Source of the DNA: JBASTI01 sp964374025
GTDB lineage: Bacteria; Patescibacteriota; Minisyncoccia; Spechtbacterales; HO2-43-30
Assembly: GCA_964374025.1 (NCBI GenBank)
Contig: CAYJWU010000001.1
Span: 14,624 to 78,623, forward strand
Length of the DNA: 64,000 nt
Direction of reading: 5' to 3'
Positions 1-9,068 of this stretch are shown piece by piece. The notes under the pieces were generated by a model that searched no databases, was not told where the DNA came from, and saw only the letters and a list, made by a program, of their open reading frames with translations. The stretch's first letter is position 1. Every line of letters begins with the position of its first letter. The position numbers and the translations under genes are program-made.

Positions 1-1559
1 AAATAATTGCTTATGACAATCTCGGGGTATTCTTCTACTTCCCTTTCCTTAAAACCTAAAACTTTTCTCACTTTGTTTTCCTGAACAGCATGTTGGTATT
101 CCGATTCGTAGCCATCTCCGTATATAGCAGTAAAATTCTTCTTTACGAAATTTTCGTTGATATTTTCAAAAAAGTTAGTAAGGGTAAATCTTTCAGCTAT
201 CTCCTCGTCGCTCATGAGATAAAAATTGACATACGGCGAATGAAGCACGTTATTGCGCGTATATACAGTCACAAAGTAGGAAAGCAATTGATTGACATAC
301 ACAACTTCGTCTTTCTCTGTATTTTTGTTCAACCAGTCAAGCGCCGGGGCATATCTCTGTAAGTCGCTACCGGGGAAAGTTTCAACCATTTCTTTAATAT
401 CCAAAAAATTCATCCGGATAAATACGAATAAAGTACCCGATACCAAAAATAGCACAGCTGCTGTAATGGCCATATTCAAAGCTCTATTCATAACTTCCTT
501 TAATGGAACTTCCTTTAGTAAAAACGCTAGAGAAAAAACCGACCAAAAAATCGCGCCCATAGCGTAATGGCTTGCAAACTGTATATTCCTGCCGGTCAGA
601 ACATGCTGATTAACTGTTATGAGCGCCGCCGTAAGTCCGGCTATCATAAGCAAGGAAACGGGGCTTACGCGCAACAACTTCCTTTTGATAAAAAACACAT
701 ACAGCGCGAGGAGCGACGCGCAGGGAATTATTATCTTTATTCCGGAGGGAAAATGGCTGTAAATCAAACCTTGGCGAACCATTATTTCTTGAAATTCTGC
801 AAACTGCGAGGCCTGCAAGGCATACATAAAGTATGGGATGCCCAAAACTATACCGGCCCCCAAAATCATAAGGACTTTTTTCCCAAGATCCGGAAATTTA
901 TACACATAAAGCAACACAATGAACAGGGCAAGCAAACTTCCGTAGAATGTCCAATAATAAGGATATACATAGAACAACAATCCAAAATTGACAGCGCAAA
1001 GACCCACAAAAAGTTTCCGTAAGCGCGTACTCCGCAAAAGTAAAACAAGTAAGATCAGCTGACTAATCCAAAAAGTCAAAATAAATTGAGGGCTAACTGG
1101 CCTGCCAAGAATGTGGAGGTACACAAGAACCGTCAAAAATGCGCAAGTTGTAAACGCGGCGGAGCGAGAGCGGGTCAATAAAAACGCGCACCAATACGTG
1201 AGAAGCACAATGACGAAGGGAAAAATAAAATCGTAGAAGACAAAACCAATGGGGGCGCTTACATTAAACAACTTTAGCGGCTGAGCGAGAAGCCACTCCG
1301 ATAAAAAAAACTGCATGGGCGGCTTATCTTTATGCTCATAAATGTAGGCATTACCCAAAGTGGGATGCCCATCAATAATATCCTGAACCCTCGCGAGATA
1401 ATGCTGTTCGTCATCATGAAAAGATATGTTTAATATACCCTGGAAATCGTCAACGGTAAAAATGTAAAAAAGTTGGGGAAGCACTATGAGACAGCCGACA
1501 ACAAGCGCCAACCCAAAAATCGCCCAATGAGTTTTAATAAGTTTATTTAACTTGTTCAT
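1..1559 (-). CDS. GT-C type membrane glycosyltransferase, C-terminus beyond the window
   Basis: The ATG is at 1559 and the frame stays open for 519 codons to the window edge, so the 3' end is missing. It encodes a polytopic membrane protein with a first hydrophobic helix at about residues 12-32 and roughly ten more hydrophobic stretches. The first outer loop carries an acidic motif, DDEQHY (49-54), followed by DGHP and LGN, which is the usual place for the catalytic acid of GT-C enzymes that use polyprenyl-phosphate sugars. A second motif, NQHVLTG, lies near residue 320. Both motifs recur in the 576-residue protein at 33915-35645, so the two are paralogues. It follows GtrA by 4 bp in the same operon as a GtrB-like enzyme, which suggests it is the transferase of a Gtr-type system. 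Acceptor and sugar are unknown. Confidence 0.72.
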   Translation of the reverse strand, partial: MNKLNKLIKTHWAIFGLALVVGCLIVLPQLFYIFTVDDFQGILNISFHDDEQHYLARVQDIIDGHPTLGNAYIYEHKDKPPMQFFLSEWLLAQPLKLFNVSAPIGFVFYDFIFPFVIVLLTYWCAFLLTRSRSAAFTTCAFLTVLVYLHILGRPVSPQFILTFWISQLILLVLLLRSTRLRKLFVGLCAVNFGLLFYVYPYYWTFYGSLLALFIVLLYVYKFPDLGKKVLMILGAGIVLGIPYFMYALQASQFAEFQEIMVRQGLIYSHFPSGIKIIIPCASLLALYVFFIKRKLLRVSPVSLLMIAGLTAALITVNQHVLTGRNIQFASHYAMGAIFWSVFSLAFLLKEVPLKEVMNRALNMAITAAVLFLVSGTLFVFIRMNFLDIKEMVETFPGSDLQRYAPALDWLNKNTEKDEVVYVNQLLSYFVTVYTRNNVLHSPYVNFYLMSDEEIAERFTLTNFFENINENFVKKNFTAIYGDGYESEYQHAVQENKVRKVLGFKEREVEEYPEIVISNY

Positions 1560-1563
1560 AAAG

Positions 1564-1944
1564 TTACCGAAATACTATTTTCTTGCTTAAGGAAAAATTA
1601 AAAATCGCGGTGATAAAAGCGGCGATCGAAATTGATACAAGATAATAAACGGATAAAACTGAAGTCATCATATAAACCAGCGCGGCGTTTATGAAAAAGG
1701 CACAGCAATAAATGAGAAGGAACTTTGCGTATTTCCTGAAATAATTTTCTTTTGAGTGACCGCGAAAAGTTATGTATGAATTAGCAAAAAAGTTAAAAGT
1801 CCAGTTTACAAGTACTCCCCCAAGGAAGGCCCAGAAATACCAAAGTCCCGCAAATTCCTTAAGCGCGTACGCGACTCCCAAATTTAGCGCCAACCCCAAC
1901 CCTCCAATAACGGAAAAGACAATAAATGGAATGGTATTTTTCAT
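1564..1944 (-). CDS. gtrA: GtrA family membrane protein
   Basis: A 126-residue protein with four predicted transmembrane helices, the normal size and topology of the GtrA/DPMS family. Family features include the N-terminal glycine-rich helix (GGLGLALN), a central FFANSYITF segment before a basic loop, and a final helix ending in a short basic tail. GtrA proteins are thought to flip or position polyprenyl-phosphate-linked sugars across the membrane for a GT-C transferase. The gene overlaps the upstream methyltransferase by ATGA at 1941-1944 and lies 4 bp before the GT-C gene. A GtrB-like GT2 is encoded two genes further upstream (4381-5331). The family call is secure; the cargo is not known. 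Confidence 0.85.
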   Translation of the reverse strand: MKNTIPFIVFSVIGGLGLALNLGVAYALKEFAGLWYFWAFLGGVLVNWTFNFFANSYITFRGHSKENYFRKYAKFLLIYCCAFFINAALVYMMTSVLSVYYLVSISIAAFITAIFNFSLSKKIVFR

Positions 1945-2501
1945 TTTTTGACTACAAATATAAATTCGATCTCTTCAAATCCCCCCACCCAGAAACACCA
2001 GACGCGGCCGCAAAGAATCGGCGAGAGGTTTGCAAAAAAGCTTAAGACTGCCCCCCCAATAGAGGCGGCGAGATAAATAGACGGCGACAATGTCTGTTTT
2101 TTTAAGTATTTTTGAGCGAACCAAGAAAATTTTATTTTTTCAATTTCAAGTTCAACCCTCATGTATCCGCCCTTAAAATCTTTTCTAAAATAGTAGGGAA
2201 ACGTTACGTCAAACCCCCGCATGTGCTCCGGATGCGTAATCCCCCGCGAGAAATGGGGCGAACGTATTACAATTTTGCCTCCGTTCGCAGTAATCCGATG
2301 CAATTCCCGCATAACGCCAAAAGGGCTACTAAGATGTTCAAGGACATGATCCGCTTCTATATAATCAAAAGTGTTATCCGAAAAAGGGTATGGGAACACA
2401 TTTAAATCATGCAGAACATCCGGGCGCACCGATTCCAGCCAGTCCAAATTAACAAAACCTTCTTTTTTAAATTCTCCACAACCCAAATTAAGTTTTTTCA
2501 T
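1941..2501 (-). CDS. class I SAM-dependent methyltransferase
   Basis: A 186-residue Methyltransf_11-type enzyme. Motif I is LNLGCGEF near the N-terminus, an acidic residue after the second strand is in NLDW, and the post-motif region has YIEADHVLEHL and RITANGGKIVIRSP. I chose the ATG at 2501 because it overlaps the stop of the upstream AsnB as ATGA (2498-2501) and places the SAM-binding strand right at the N-terminus; a further upstream ATG at 2546 would add 15 residues lying inside asnB. A hydrophobic segment near the C-terminus (about 140-165) suggests membrane association. It presumably methylates a sugar or glycolipid intermediate made by this operon. Substrate unknown. Confidence 0.75.
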   Translation of the reverse strand: MKKLNLGCGEFKKEGFVNLDWLESVRPDVLHDLNVFPYPFSDNTFDYIEADHVLEHLSSPFGVMRELHRITANGGKIVIRSPHFSRGITHPEHMRGFDVTFPYYFRKDFKGGYMRVELEIEKIKFSWFAQKYLKKQTLSPSIYLAASIGGAVLSFFANLSPILCGRVWCFWVGGFEEIEFIFVVKK

Positions 2502-4378
2502 ACTCCATTTTTTCCGAGCCACGTTTGCAGCACTAAAAGCGTCCATAGTTTCTTGCGATTGTCTTTTTTGCCTGAAAAATGCTCGTTTTTTAATCGGTCT
2601 ATATAATCGAAGTTAAACAGTCCGGCTCTTTTAATAGCATCCTCCGACAGAATCTCGCTGCAAAAATTCCTAAGTTCTCCTTTGAGCCATCGGGCCACCG
2701 GCATCCCAAAGCCCTTCTTGCGCCTAAAAACTATATCTCGGGGCAGTTTGTCCTCCATCAGCTTTTTAAGAATGTATTTGGTAGTAAATCGCTTATATTT
2801 CATATTATAGGGAAGGGAGCTTGCAAAATCAACCAAATGATAATCAAGGAATGGCGAACGGACCTCCAGGGCATTGAGCATGCTCGCGCGATCAGTTTTT
2901 ACGAGTACCCCGTCCATCAAGTATGTCCGTAAATATACATATAAAAGTCTATCCTCAAACTTTTTGGCATTACACTCTTTGAAATAATAGTCGGTCTCCT
3001 CAAATTCATTTTTGCTTTTTAGATCCTCCCATAAATCTTGCCGGAATAACCTCGCCCTTGCCTCTGAATTAAAACTCCCAAGCCATGTTTGATGCACGTA
3101 TTCTTTTCTTGGACTATACGTGCCTTCTATAAACTTTTTCACCTTAAAATCTAAACTAAAATTTCCACATGACACCGGCAAGGCCAGCAACAATTTTTCA
3201 ATGAAATACTTTCTTAAAAACGCGGGGGTTCTCACGTAAAAATTGTAAAACGCGTGAGCTTGGAAAGTAGGGTAACCGGCAAATAATTCGTCTCCCCCAT
3301 CCCCGCTCAAAGCGACTGTCGCATGCTTACGGGTGAATTTAGAGAGTAAAAATGTAGGGATAAGAGAAGCATCGGCCAACGGCTCGTCCATTGAATTAAA
3401 AATTAGCGGCAGAAGCGCTAAAGCGTCTTTTTCTTCTAATACGGCGCTCGCGTGATCGGTGCCCAAAAAATCGGCTGCTTTTTTAGCGTAAAGCGATTCG
3501 TCGAAACTATCCTCCTTAAAGCCGATTGAAAAAGTCTTTATTTTTTCCATGCTATTTTTTTGAGCGTAATAAGCTATCGTAGAACTATCCAATCCCCCGC
3601 TTAAAAAAATCCCCAAGGGCACGTCGGCTATTAACCTCGCTTTAACGCTTCTTTCAAGCTCTCGGTCAAGAATAGTAAGCGCGTCGTCAAACTTAATGGT
3701 ATTATTGCCGCAACCTGAAACTTGCCAAAAGCGCTTTTTCTGGACACGCCCTTCCGCGTAAGTCAAAATTGTAGCCGGCTCCAATTTATAAACGCCCTCG
3801 CATATGCTCCATGGGGTAGGCACATACTCATACAATAGGTATTTATTAACTGCTTGAAGGTTCAGTTTCTTTTGAAAGGAACTGTGGCGCATCAATGCCT
3901 TGAGCTCCGAACCAAAAATTAGGGTGGGACCAAATTTCGCCCAATACAGCGGCTTTTTGCCCAACCTATCGCGCGCGAGTATCAATTTATTATGGCGAAA
4001 ATCGTAAATCGCGATCGCGAACATTCCGTTTAATTTGCTAAAACAATCCTCTCCGTATTCTTCGTATAAATAAATTATCACTTCGGTATCGCTCTTACTC
4101 AAAAAACCGTACTTGCCTAATTTCAAAAGATCTTCGCGCAATTCCTTGAAGTTATATATCTCGCCATTAAAAACAATGCCGATGGATTTTGCGGCATTAA
4201 ACATCGGCTGGTCTCCCAAAGGACTCAAGTCAATAATGCTTAAACGCGCGTGCGCGAGACCAATGTTGCCCAAAGTAAAAACGCCCTGACTATCAGGGCC
4301 TCTATGCTTTATGGCGGCAATCATCTTATCTAAATCGTCCCGATTGCCGTTTCCTGCATAACCGGCTAACCCGCACAT
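2498..4378 (-). CDS. asnB: asparagine synthase (glutamine-hydrolysing), glycan-cluster type
   Basis: A 626-residue class II glutamine amidotransferase fused to an ATP-dependent synthetase domain. Cys2 directly follows the initiator Met (MCGLAGYAG), and HRGPD, NGEIYNF and SDTE of the glutaminase site are present. The synthetase half has the PP-loop FLSGGLDSS near residue 255 and the conserved C-terminal GFGMPVARW. Length is standard. AsnB homologues inside polysaccharide clusters often amidate carboxyl groups of uronic acids or other acidic sugars rather than aspartate; that role is inferred here from context. A second AsnB is at 37350-39209, also followed by a methyltransferase and a GT-C gene. 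It sits 2 bp after a GtrB-like GT2 and overlaps the next gene by ATGA. Confidence 0.88.
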   Translation of the reverse strand: MCGLAGYAGNGNRDDLDKMIAAIKHRGPDSQGVFTLGNIGLAHARLSIIDLSPLGDQPMFNAAKSIGIVFNGEIYNFKELREDLLKLGKYGFLSKSDTEVIIYLYEEYGEDCFSKLNGMFAIAIYDFRHNKLILARDRLGKKPLYWAKFGPTLIFGSELKALMRHSSFQKKLNLQAVNKYLLYEYVPTPWSICEGVYKLEPATILTYAEGRVQKKRFWQVSGCGNNTIKFDDALTILDRELERSVKARLIADVPLGIFLSGGLDSSTIAYYAQKNSMEKIKTFSIGFKEDSFDESLYAKKAADFLGTDHASAVLEEKDALALLPLIFNSMDEPLADASLIPTFLLSKFTRKHATVALSGDGGDELFAGYPTFQAHAFYNFYVRTPAFLRKYFIEKLLLALPVSCGNFSLDFKVKKFIEGTYSPRKEYVHQTWLGSFNSEARARLFRQDLWEDLKSKNEFEETDYYFKECNAKKFEDRLLYVYLRTYLMDGVLVKTDRASMLNALEVRSPFLDYHLVDFASSLPYNMKYKRFTTKYILKKLMEDKLPRDIVFRRKKGFGMPVARWLKGELRNFCSEILSEDAIKRAGLFNFDYIDRLKNEHFSGKKDNRKKLWTLLVLQTWLGKNGV

Positions 4379-4380
4379 TA

Positions 4381-5331
4381 TTAAAAATTAATTTTTTCTT
4401 TTATCCCGTACGGCCTCTTATTCTGCGACTCATAATAAGTTCGCGTCAGCATCTCGCCAATTATGCCCATAACTATGAGCTGTACTCCCACCATAATAAA
4501 AAGCGCGGCTAAAATGGGGAGCGGAGTTTCCACAAGACTTCTTATGCCTAGAATCTTAAGAACTAACGCGGCAAATCCAGTAATAAGGCCGAAGAAAAAC
4601 GCGATGAAACCAATCCCGCCGAAAAAATGCATCGGCTTATTTAAATATTTATCCAAAAACTTTATGACAACAAGATCCAGCAAAACCGAAAAAGTGCGGC
4701 CAATTCCATACTTGCTTTTCCCTTTTGTTCTCTGCCTGTAGTTCACTGTAATTTCCCCGACTCTTGCGCCTCGCCAAAGGGCATAGGCGGGAATGAACCT
4801 ATGCATTTCGCCGTAAAGGCGGACACCCGCGATAACTTCCTTCTTGTACGCCTTGAGCGTACAGCCATAATCGTGCAGATTTAACCCAGTAATTTTGGAT
4901 ATTAGAAAATTCGCGAGGATCGATGGGAGTTTCCGCGAAAGCCGTTTTTCCCGCCATCTATCCTTTCTCCATCCAGAAACAACGTCATATCCCTCCTGCA
5001 TTTTATCCAATAATCTCACTATGTCCCGGGGATCATTTTCACGGTCGCTATCAATCGGGATAATAATATCCCCGGAAGCGTACTCAAAGCCCGCCGATAA
5101 CGCGGCTGTCTGGCCGCAATTAGCAATAAAGTCAATCACCTTAACGCGCTTGTTGATCTTTACGGCTTCCTTCAAGACCGACAAACTTTCGTCGCGGGAT
5201 GCGTCATTTACGGCTAAAATTTCGTAATCGAATCCAGGGCCAAGGCCCTCAAGGACTGTAAAAAGCTCCCCAAACAATGGATGTAAATTTTCTTTCTCGT
5301 TGTATACCGGCATCACTATTGATATCTTCAT
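4381..5331 (-). CDS. GtrB/DPM1-like polyprenyl-phosphate glycosyltransferase
   Basis: A 316-residue GT2 enzyme. The N-terminal GT-A domain begins ISIVMPVYNEKENL, has VNDASRD and a DSD-type metal motif in PIDSDRENDP, then HRFIPA and RTKGKSKYG, which are hallmarks of GtrB/ArnC/DPM1 enzymes. Two transmembrane helices fill the C-terminal quarter (about 235-295). Such enzymes transfer a sugar from a nucleotide donor to undecaprenyl or another polyprenyl phosphate on the cytoplasmic face. With GtrA (1564-1944) and a GT-C protein (1-1559) in the same operon it would complete a three-component decoration pathway. It overlaps the LPG_synthase_TM gene upstream by ATGA at 5328-5331. Confidence 0.85.
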   Translation of the reverse strand: MKISIVMPVYNEKENLHPLFGELFTVLEGLGPGFDYEILAVNDASRDESLSVLKEAVKINKRVKVIDFIANCGQTAALSAGFEYASGDIIIPIDSDRENDPRDIVRLLDKMQEGYDVVSGWRKDRWREKRLSRKLPSILANFLISKITGLNLHDYGCTLKAYKKEVIAGVRLYGEMHRFIPAYALWRGARVGEITVNYRQRTKGKSKYGIGRTFSVLLDLVVIKFLDKYLNKPMHFFGGIGFIAFFFGLITGFAALVLKILGIRSLVETPLPILAALFIMVGVQLIVMGIIGEMLTRTYYESQNKRPYGIKEKINF

Positions 5332-6224
5332 CTCGCGATTTCTCTTATTATTTTATAGGTAAGAGGAACGAACAAAAGCGGCAGCAGCACTGCTCCCACA
5401 AAAGAATACGTTACCCCTACCGCGAGGATTACCGTCCCCGGCGCAAGCGCGGAAAATAAAATGAGCATTGCTGTCTCGCGAGTTCCCACTCCCCAAACTG
5501 TAATAGGCAGTAAACTCACGAGCGTTACAAGCGGCTGAAGAGCAATTATCGGCAAAAGGGGCATATTCACATCAAAGGCAAGGAATGTAAGTTTTATATA
5601 CAGCATTACCAAAAACCACGCAACAAACGTGGGCATAATTATGAGAAACATCATCCGTGGATGCCTAATCAAAGTATTAAAGGCGTAAAGAAAATTCTCA
5701 AATTTACCACGAAATGCCGGAGGAACACTCTTTTTAAAAATAAGGGCCAAGTAATAGAAAAGGATTAGTACAGTAATTATTGCTAACCCCGAAAAGTAGA
5801 CCATCTCTTTTTCTATGACGAGCCCCCCGAGGATTGCTAGGGTCGCTAAAGCCGCAACATCTAGTACCATCCCTAGAAAAATTCCTCCTGCGTGTTTTGC
5901 TACGGGCACCTTATCTTTTAAATAGTACGCCCGCATAAAATCGCCGCCATACAACGGGACAATTTTCGTAACAGGGATATTGGCTAAGTAAAGCCTGATT
6001 ATAGTCTTAAGGCCTATATCTCTGCCCAACATTCTTAAAATTATTTTCCACCTCAAGGCGCTGACTACATGCGCTAAAAGCAATATAAGGGGAGATAAGG
6101 CGAGAAGGGGCTTATTAGATTCATTAAACACTTCACGAATCTCGCCAATATCAATCCGGGAAAACAAAACAAAGAGTATCAATATGGCGGCTAGAACGGG
6201 TAACAAAAATTTTATCTTTTTCAT
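5328..6224 (-). CDS. LPG_synthase_TM (UPF0104) family membrane protein
   Basis: A 298-residue protein with about eight transmembrane helices matching the lysylphosphatidylglycerol synthase transmembrane family (PF03706, AglD-like). Visible family features are the ALRWKIIL segment near residue 60, the IVPLYGGDFMRAYYLK loop near 95-112 and the C-terminal WGVGTRE stretch. The aminoacyltransferase domain of true MprF is absent, so it is not a lysyl-PG synthase. Members next to GT2 genes are usually assigned to handling lipid-linked sugars. It overlaps the GtrB-like gene by 4 bp and follows a methyltransferase by 6 bp. Family assignment is good; biochemical role is not established. Confidence 0.78.
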   Translation of the reverse strand: MKKIKFLLPVLAAILILFVLFSRIDIGEIREVFNESNKPLLALSPLILLLAHVVSALRWKIILRMLGRDIGLKTIIRLYLANIPVTKIVPLYGGDFMRAYYLKDKVPVAKHAGGIFLGMVLDVAALATLAILGGLVIEKEMVYFSGLAIITVLILFYYLALIFKKSVPPAFRGKFENFLYAFNTLIRHPRMMFLIIMPTFVAWFLVMLYIKLTFLAFDVNMPLLPIIALQPLVTLVSLLPITVWGVGTRETAMLILFSALAPGTVILAVGVTYSFVGAVLLPLLFVPLTYKIIREIAR

Positions 6225-6230
6225 TGGTTA

Positions 6231-7025
6231 TTACGTTCGAAATTTTGCTCTTACTACGATATTCCAACTTAAAAACTTGAATGCCCCTGGAAGACACGCA
6301 TCTAAGATTTTATCAATTAAGATCGCGAGTTTACTAAGCGCCACGCTAATAACTTGCGGATTTACAATGACCTGCGCGAATGGGGGGGTAAAAAAGCCCT
6401 GAAACTCAAGCTCTATATTTTGAAAATTATGTTTTGCGAGAATCTCATATAATTCTTTTTTGGAAAAAAACTTTTGATCTTTCGAGTACGCGGGGTTCAC
6501 TCGCGCCCACAGCCACCGCAAAGCTTGGATAAGTGGGTTAGCCCTATTTGGCTCAACCGCTATGAAATACGCGCCGGGCTTTGCGATATATATCAATGCC
6601 TTAATTACTCTGTCTAATTCTGTCATATGGTGGAGAGCGCCTACGGCTAAAATAAGATCCGCGCCATGAGGGCCAATGGGACACGCCGTTGTATCCTTAA
6701 TATTCGCCCTGATAAATTCTGCCCTTTTATTCGCGCCGTACATGTCTCTCGCTTTCGCGATAAGCCGCGCGGAGTAATCTACCCCTATGTACCTTGCGTA
6801 ATAACCTTCAAGATATTTACTTGAAGCGCCAAGACCGCAAGCGATTTCTATTATAGTGTTAAGCCGCGAGGATTTTTTTAATACGGGCTCCACCGCAAAC
6901 ATTAGCTGATATTGCCGCGGCAAAGAAGAGGACCTGACGATATCTTTTTGCGCGTACTTTTGAGCGATCCTGTCAAAAAGAGCTTGGTCTTGCTCTTCGA
7001 TTATGCGTTCGTGGATATGGGCCAT
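6231..7025 (-). CDS. class I SAM-dependent methyltransferase
   Basis: A 264-residue protein. Motif I is IIEIACGLGAS near residue 60, followed by YIGVDYSARLI and a LILAVGALHHM post-motif, typical of Methyltransf_11/25 enzymes. The C-terminal third is hydrophobic and basic without further recognisable motifs. It lies between a DPM1-like GT2 gene (8 bp upstream) and an LPG_synthase_TM gene (6 bp downstream), so it is part of the same transcript. It probably modifies a lipid-linked sugar or its precursor; nothing in the sequence fixes the substrate. Confidence 0.72.
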   Translation of the reverse strand: MAHIHERIIEEQDQALFDRIAQKYAQKDIVRSSSLPRQYQLMFAVEPVLKKSSRLNTIIEIACGLGASSKYLEGYYARYIGVDYSARLIAKARDMYGANKRAEFIRANIKDTTACPIGPHGADLILAVGALHHMTELDRVIKALIYIAKPGAYFIAVEPNRANPLIQALRWLWARVNPAYSKDQKFFSKKELYEILAKHNFQNIELEFQGFFTPPFAQVIVNPQVISVALSKLAILIDKILDACLPGAFKFLSWNIVVRAKFRT

Positions 7026-7032
7026 GCTAATT

Positions 7033-7866
7033 CTAGAGCGTCACTTTTTTATTTATAAGATCTGCCAAAAACCCAAGCATAAATATAAGAATGGCGGTGT
7101 TTAGCGTAACAACCGATGCGTCTCCCACGTCATGCAGAACAAAAATGTCCATTCCAAGAAGCACGACTCCAATCAGAAATAGAAAAAGGCCTATCGGCAA
7201 AAAAACCTTGAGGGGATTAAAGTACATCACCACGCGTACAATTAGCTGCAAAAAATTTAATGTGTCCCGAATTGGCCGTATTTTTGACTTCCCAACGCGC
7301 GCGTTATAAGAAACTGGCACAAACTTTACCCTAAGATCAGTGCTTAAAAAAGCTAGGGTCAGCGTAGTGCTTAAAGAAAAACCCTGCGGCAGGATATGAA
7401 AAAATCTAAGAGCCGCGCCTTTCTTAAATACTCGGAGCCCGGAGTTTAAATCGGGAATTTTATAGTCCACAAGATAGTTCGCAAGTTTATTCAAAAGCCA
7501 TTTCGCCGGCTTTCTCAATAAAGGGACTCTTTGAAATGGCCGGCTTCCTATGACCATATCGTACTCCTTTATATAATTTACCAATTTGGGTATATCTCCT
7601 ACGGAGTGTTCCGTATCCGCGTCGCAAGTTACGATGATGTCGTTTGCCGCCTCTCTTATGCCTGTTTTTATTGCCGCGCCATATCCTTTATTTGATTCAT
7701 GGCTTATAATTTTTACAGGGAAATCATGCGCGATTTTGTAGGTTGAATCGGTTGAACCGTCGTCAACAACAATCACCTCTGCAGGCATCTGAAGCGCGAG
7801 TATGCCGCTCAAGATCTTCCCGATTGATTTTTCTTCGTTGTATACTGGAATAACAATAGAAATCAT
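7033..7866 (-). CDS. DPM1/DPG-synthase-like GT2 with two C-terminal membrane helices
   Basis: A 277-residue GT2 starting MISIVIPVYNEE. I chose the ATG at 7866 rather than the in-frame ATG at 7896 because the extra ten residues are AT-rich intergenic sequence and the GT-A fold begins exactly at 7866. Motifs are VVDDGSTDST, the metal motif CDADTEH, and PDLNSGLRVFKK, as in bacterial DPM1/dolichyl-phosphate glucose synthase relatives. Two C-terminal transmembrane helices (about 205-265) anchor it. It is the first gene of the minus-strand operon running to position 1, divergent from the GT39-like gene at 7899, and probably charges a polyprenyl phosphate with a sugar for one of the GT-C enzymes. 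Confidence 0.8.
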   Translation of the reverse strand: MISIVIPVYNEEKSIGKILSGILALQMPAEVIVVDDGSTDSTYKIAHDFPVKIISHESNKGYGAAIKTGIREAANDIIVTCDADTEHSVGDIPKLVNYIKEYDMVIGSRPFQRVPLLRKPAKWLLNKLANYLVDYKIPDLNSGLRVFKKGAALRFFHILPQGFSLSTTLTLAFLSTDLRVKFVPVSYNARVGKSKIRPIRDTLNFLQLIVRVVMYFNPLKVFLPIGLFLFLIGVVLLGMDIFVLHDVGDASVVTLNTAILIFMLGFLADLINKKVTL

Positions 7867-7898
7867 GATATATTTTACTATAATATAGTATAACAAAT
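7867..7898. promoter_or_regulatory. divergent AT-rich promoter region
   Basis: This 32-bp gap between divergent start codons is almost all A and T and contains TATAAT, TATAGT and TATACT-like hexamers on both strands. No convincing -35 box sits 17 bp from any of them. Transcripts starting here would have almost no leader. The gap is the only space available for promoters of both operons. Confidence 0.35.
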
Positions 7899-9068
7899 AT
7901 GCTAAAAAGCAAGCTGCTCAATAGCAATACTTTCTTTTGTTTAGTCATTTTTGCGATAAGTTCAATAATTGGCGTTACGTTTAACATTCTTACGCCCGAT
8001 TTCCCCCTTAACCGAGATACTATTAATCATTACCATCCGATAGCCGAGAGTATTAGAGATGGAACCGGATTTGGCGAGCGCGGCGAGCCAACGGCCCGCG
8101 TCGCGCCGGGATATCCATTTTTTCTATCGCTAATCTATAGAGCGGGAGGAGGATTTGAAGCGGCTCGTATCGTTCAAATTTTTATACTTGCCGGAATAAG
8201 TTTATTTGGGTACTTAATAGCTAAGAGATTCGTCGCTCGAAACTTCGCTTTCCTTGCGGCGCTGAATATCGCCGCGTGGCCGTATTTATTGCTGTACAGC
8301 AAACTCATCCTAACCGAAGTATTATCCATATTCTTTCTTATAGCCGCGGTTTACGCGCTGATCAATTTTTACGAAAAGCCAAGCACAAAAACAGCAATTC
8401 TCTCCGGCGCAATGCTCGGCATAACCGCCCTCACTCGACCTCTCGTCCTATTATTGCCGTTCTGGCTAGTTGGTTTAGCGTTACTTTTTGCGATACTATT
8501 TCGCAGAATGCGTCGCGTAACGTACGAATGGAAAAAATACTTTATTCTTCTTGCTGTTTTTATACTGACACTCTCCCCCTGGACCATTAGAAATTTTCTA
8601 GAGTTTAATGCTTTTATTCCGATAGCAGGCGGCTTAGAGGACAGCGTAAAACGCGCTTATGAAAGATTGGATTACACAAAAGGATCAAAGGTGTTAAAGC
8701 CCGGAGAAGCAACGATCTTAGACAACGCGCGAGCGCGGCTAAAAAACATCTATTTATTTTGGAATCCCGGCGCGGGAGGAACGAACGCCGAACTTCTCCT
8801 TAAACAAAACCGGCTTTTCGGCGCGGCTTTTCTTATCTATAAAATAATTTTTATTTTAACCGTAGCCCTCGCGGCCCTTGGGCTATACCTTGAAAGAAAA
8901 AAAACCGCGATACTTCTTGGAGTTGTGATCCTCTACTTTTGGGCAGTGCATGTGATACTCTATCCATACCCCCGCTATACGCTGCCAATTATGCCGCTAG
9001 TTATAATCCTCGCCTGGCTAGCGATAAGCTTGCTATGGAACCGTATAAGATATACATTAAAGCGATGA
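7899..9068 (+). CDS. GT39/PMT_2-like membrane glycosyltransferase
   Basis: A 389-residue polytopic protein with about nine hydrophobic helices, resembling the ArnT/PMT_2 family. After the first helix the outer loop reads DTINHYHPIAESI, followed by APGYPFFLS, the typical position of the catalytic acidic residue and the GYPxF motif. A second conserved-looking stretch is TRPLVLLLPFW near residue 180. Such enzymes use polyprenyl-phosphate sugars on the outer membrane face. It is the first gene of a two-gene plus-strand unit; its stop overlaps the next start (ATGA at 9065-9068). Smaller than full-length ArnT (about 550 residues) and lacking its C-terminal periplasmic domain. Confidence 0.75.
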   Translation: MLKSKLLNSNTFFCLVIFAISSIIGVTFNILTPDFPLNRDTINHYHPIAESIRDGTGFGERGEPTARVAPGYPFFLSLIYRAGGGFEAARIVQIFILAGISLFGYLIAKRFVARNFAFLAALNIAAWPYLLLYSKLILTEVLSIFFLIAAVYALINFYEKPSTKTAILSGAMLGITALTRPLVLLLPFWLVGLALLFAILFRRMRRVTYEWKKYFILLAVFILTLSPWTIRNFLEFNAFIPIAGGLEDSVKRAYERLDYTKGSKVLKPGEATILDNARARLKNIYLFWNPGAGGTNAELLLKQNRLFGAAFLIYKIIFILTVALAALGLYLERKKTAILLGVVILYFWAVHVILYPYPRYTLPIMPLVIILAWLAISLLWNRIRYTLKR

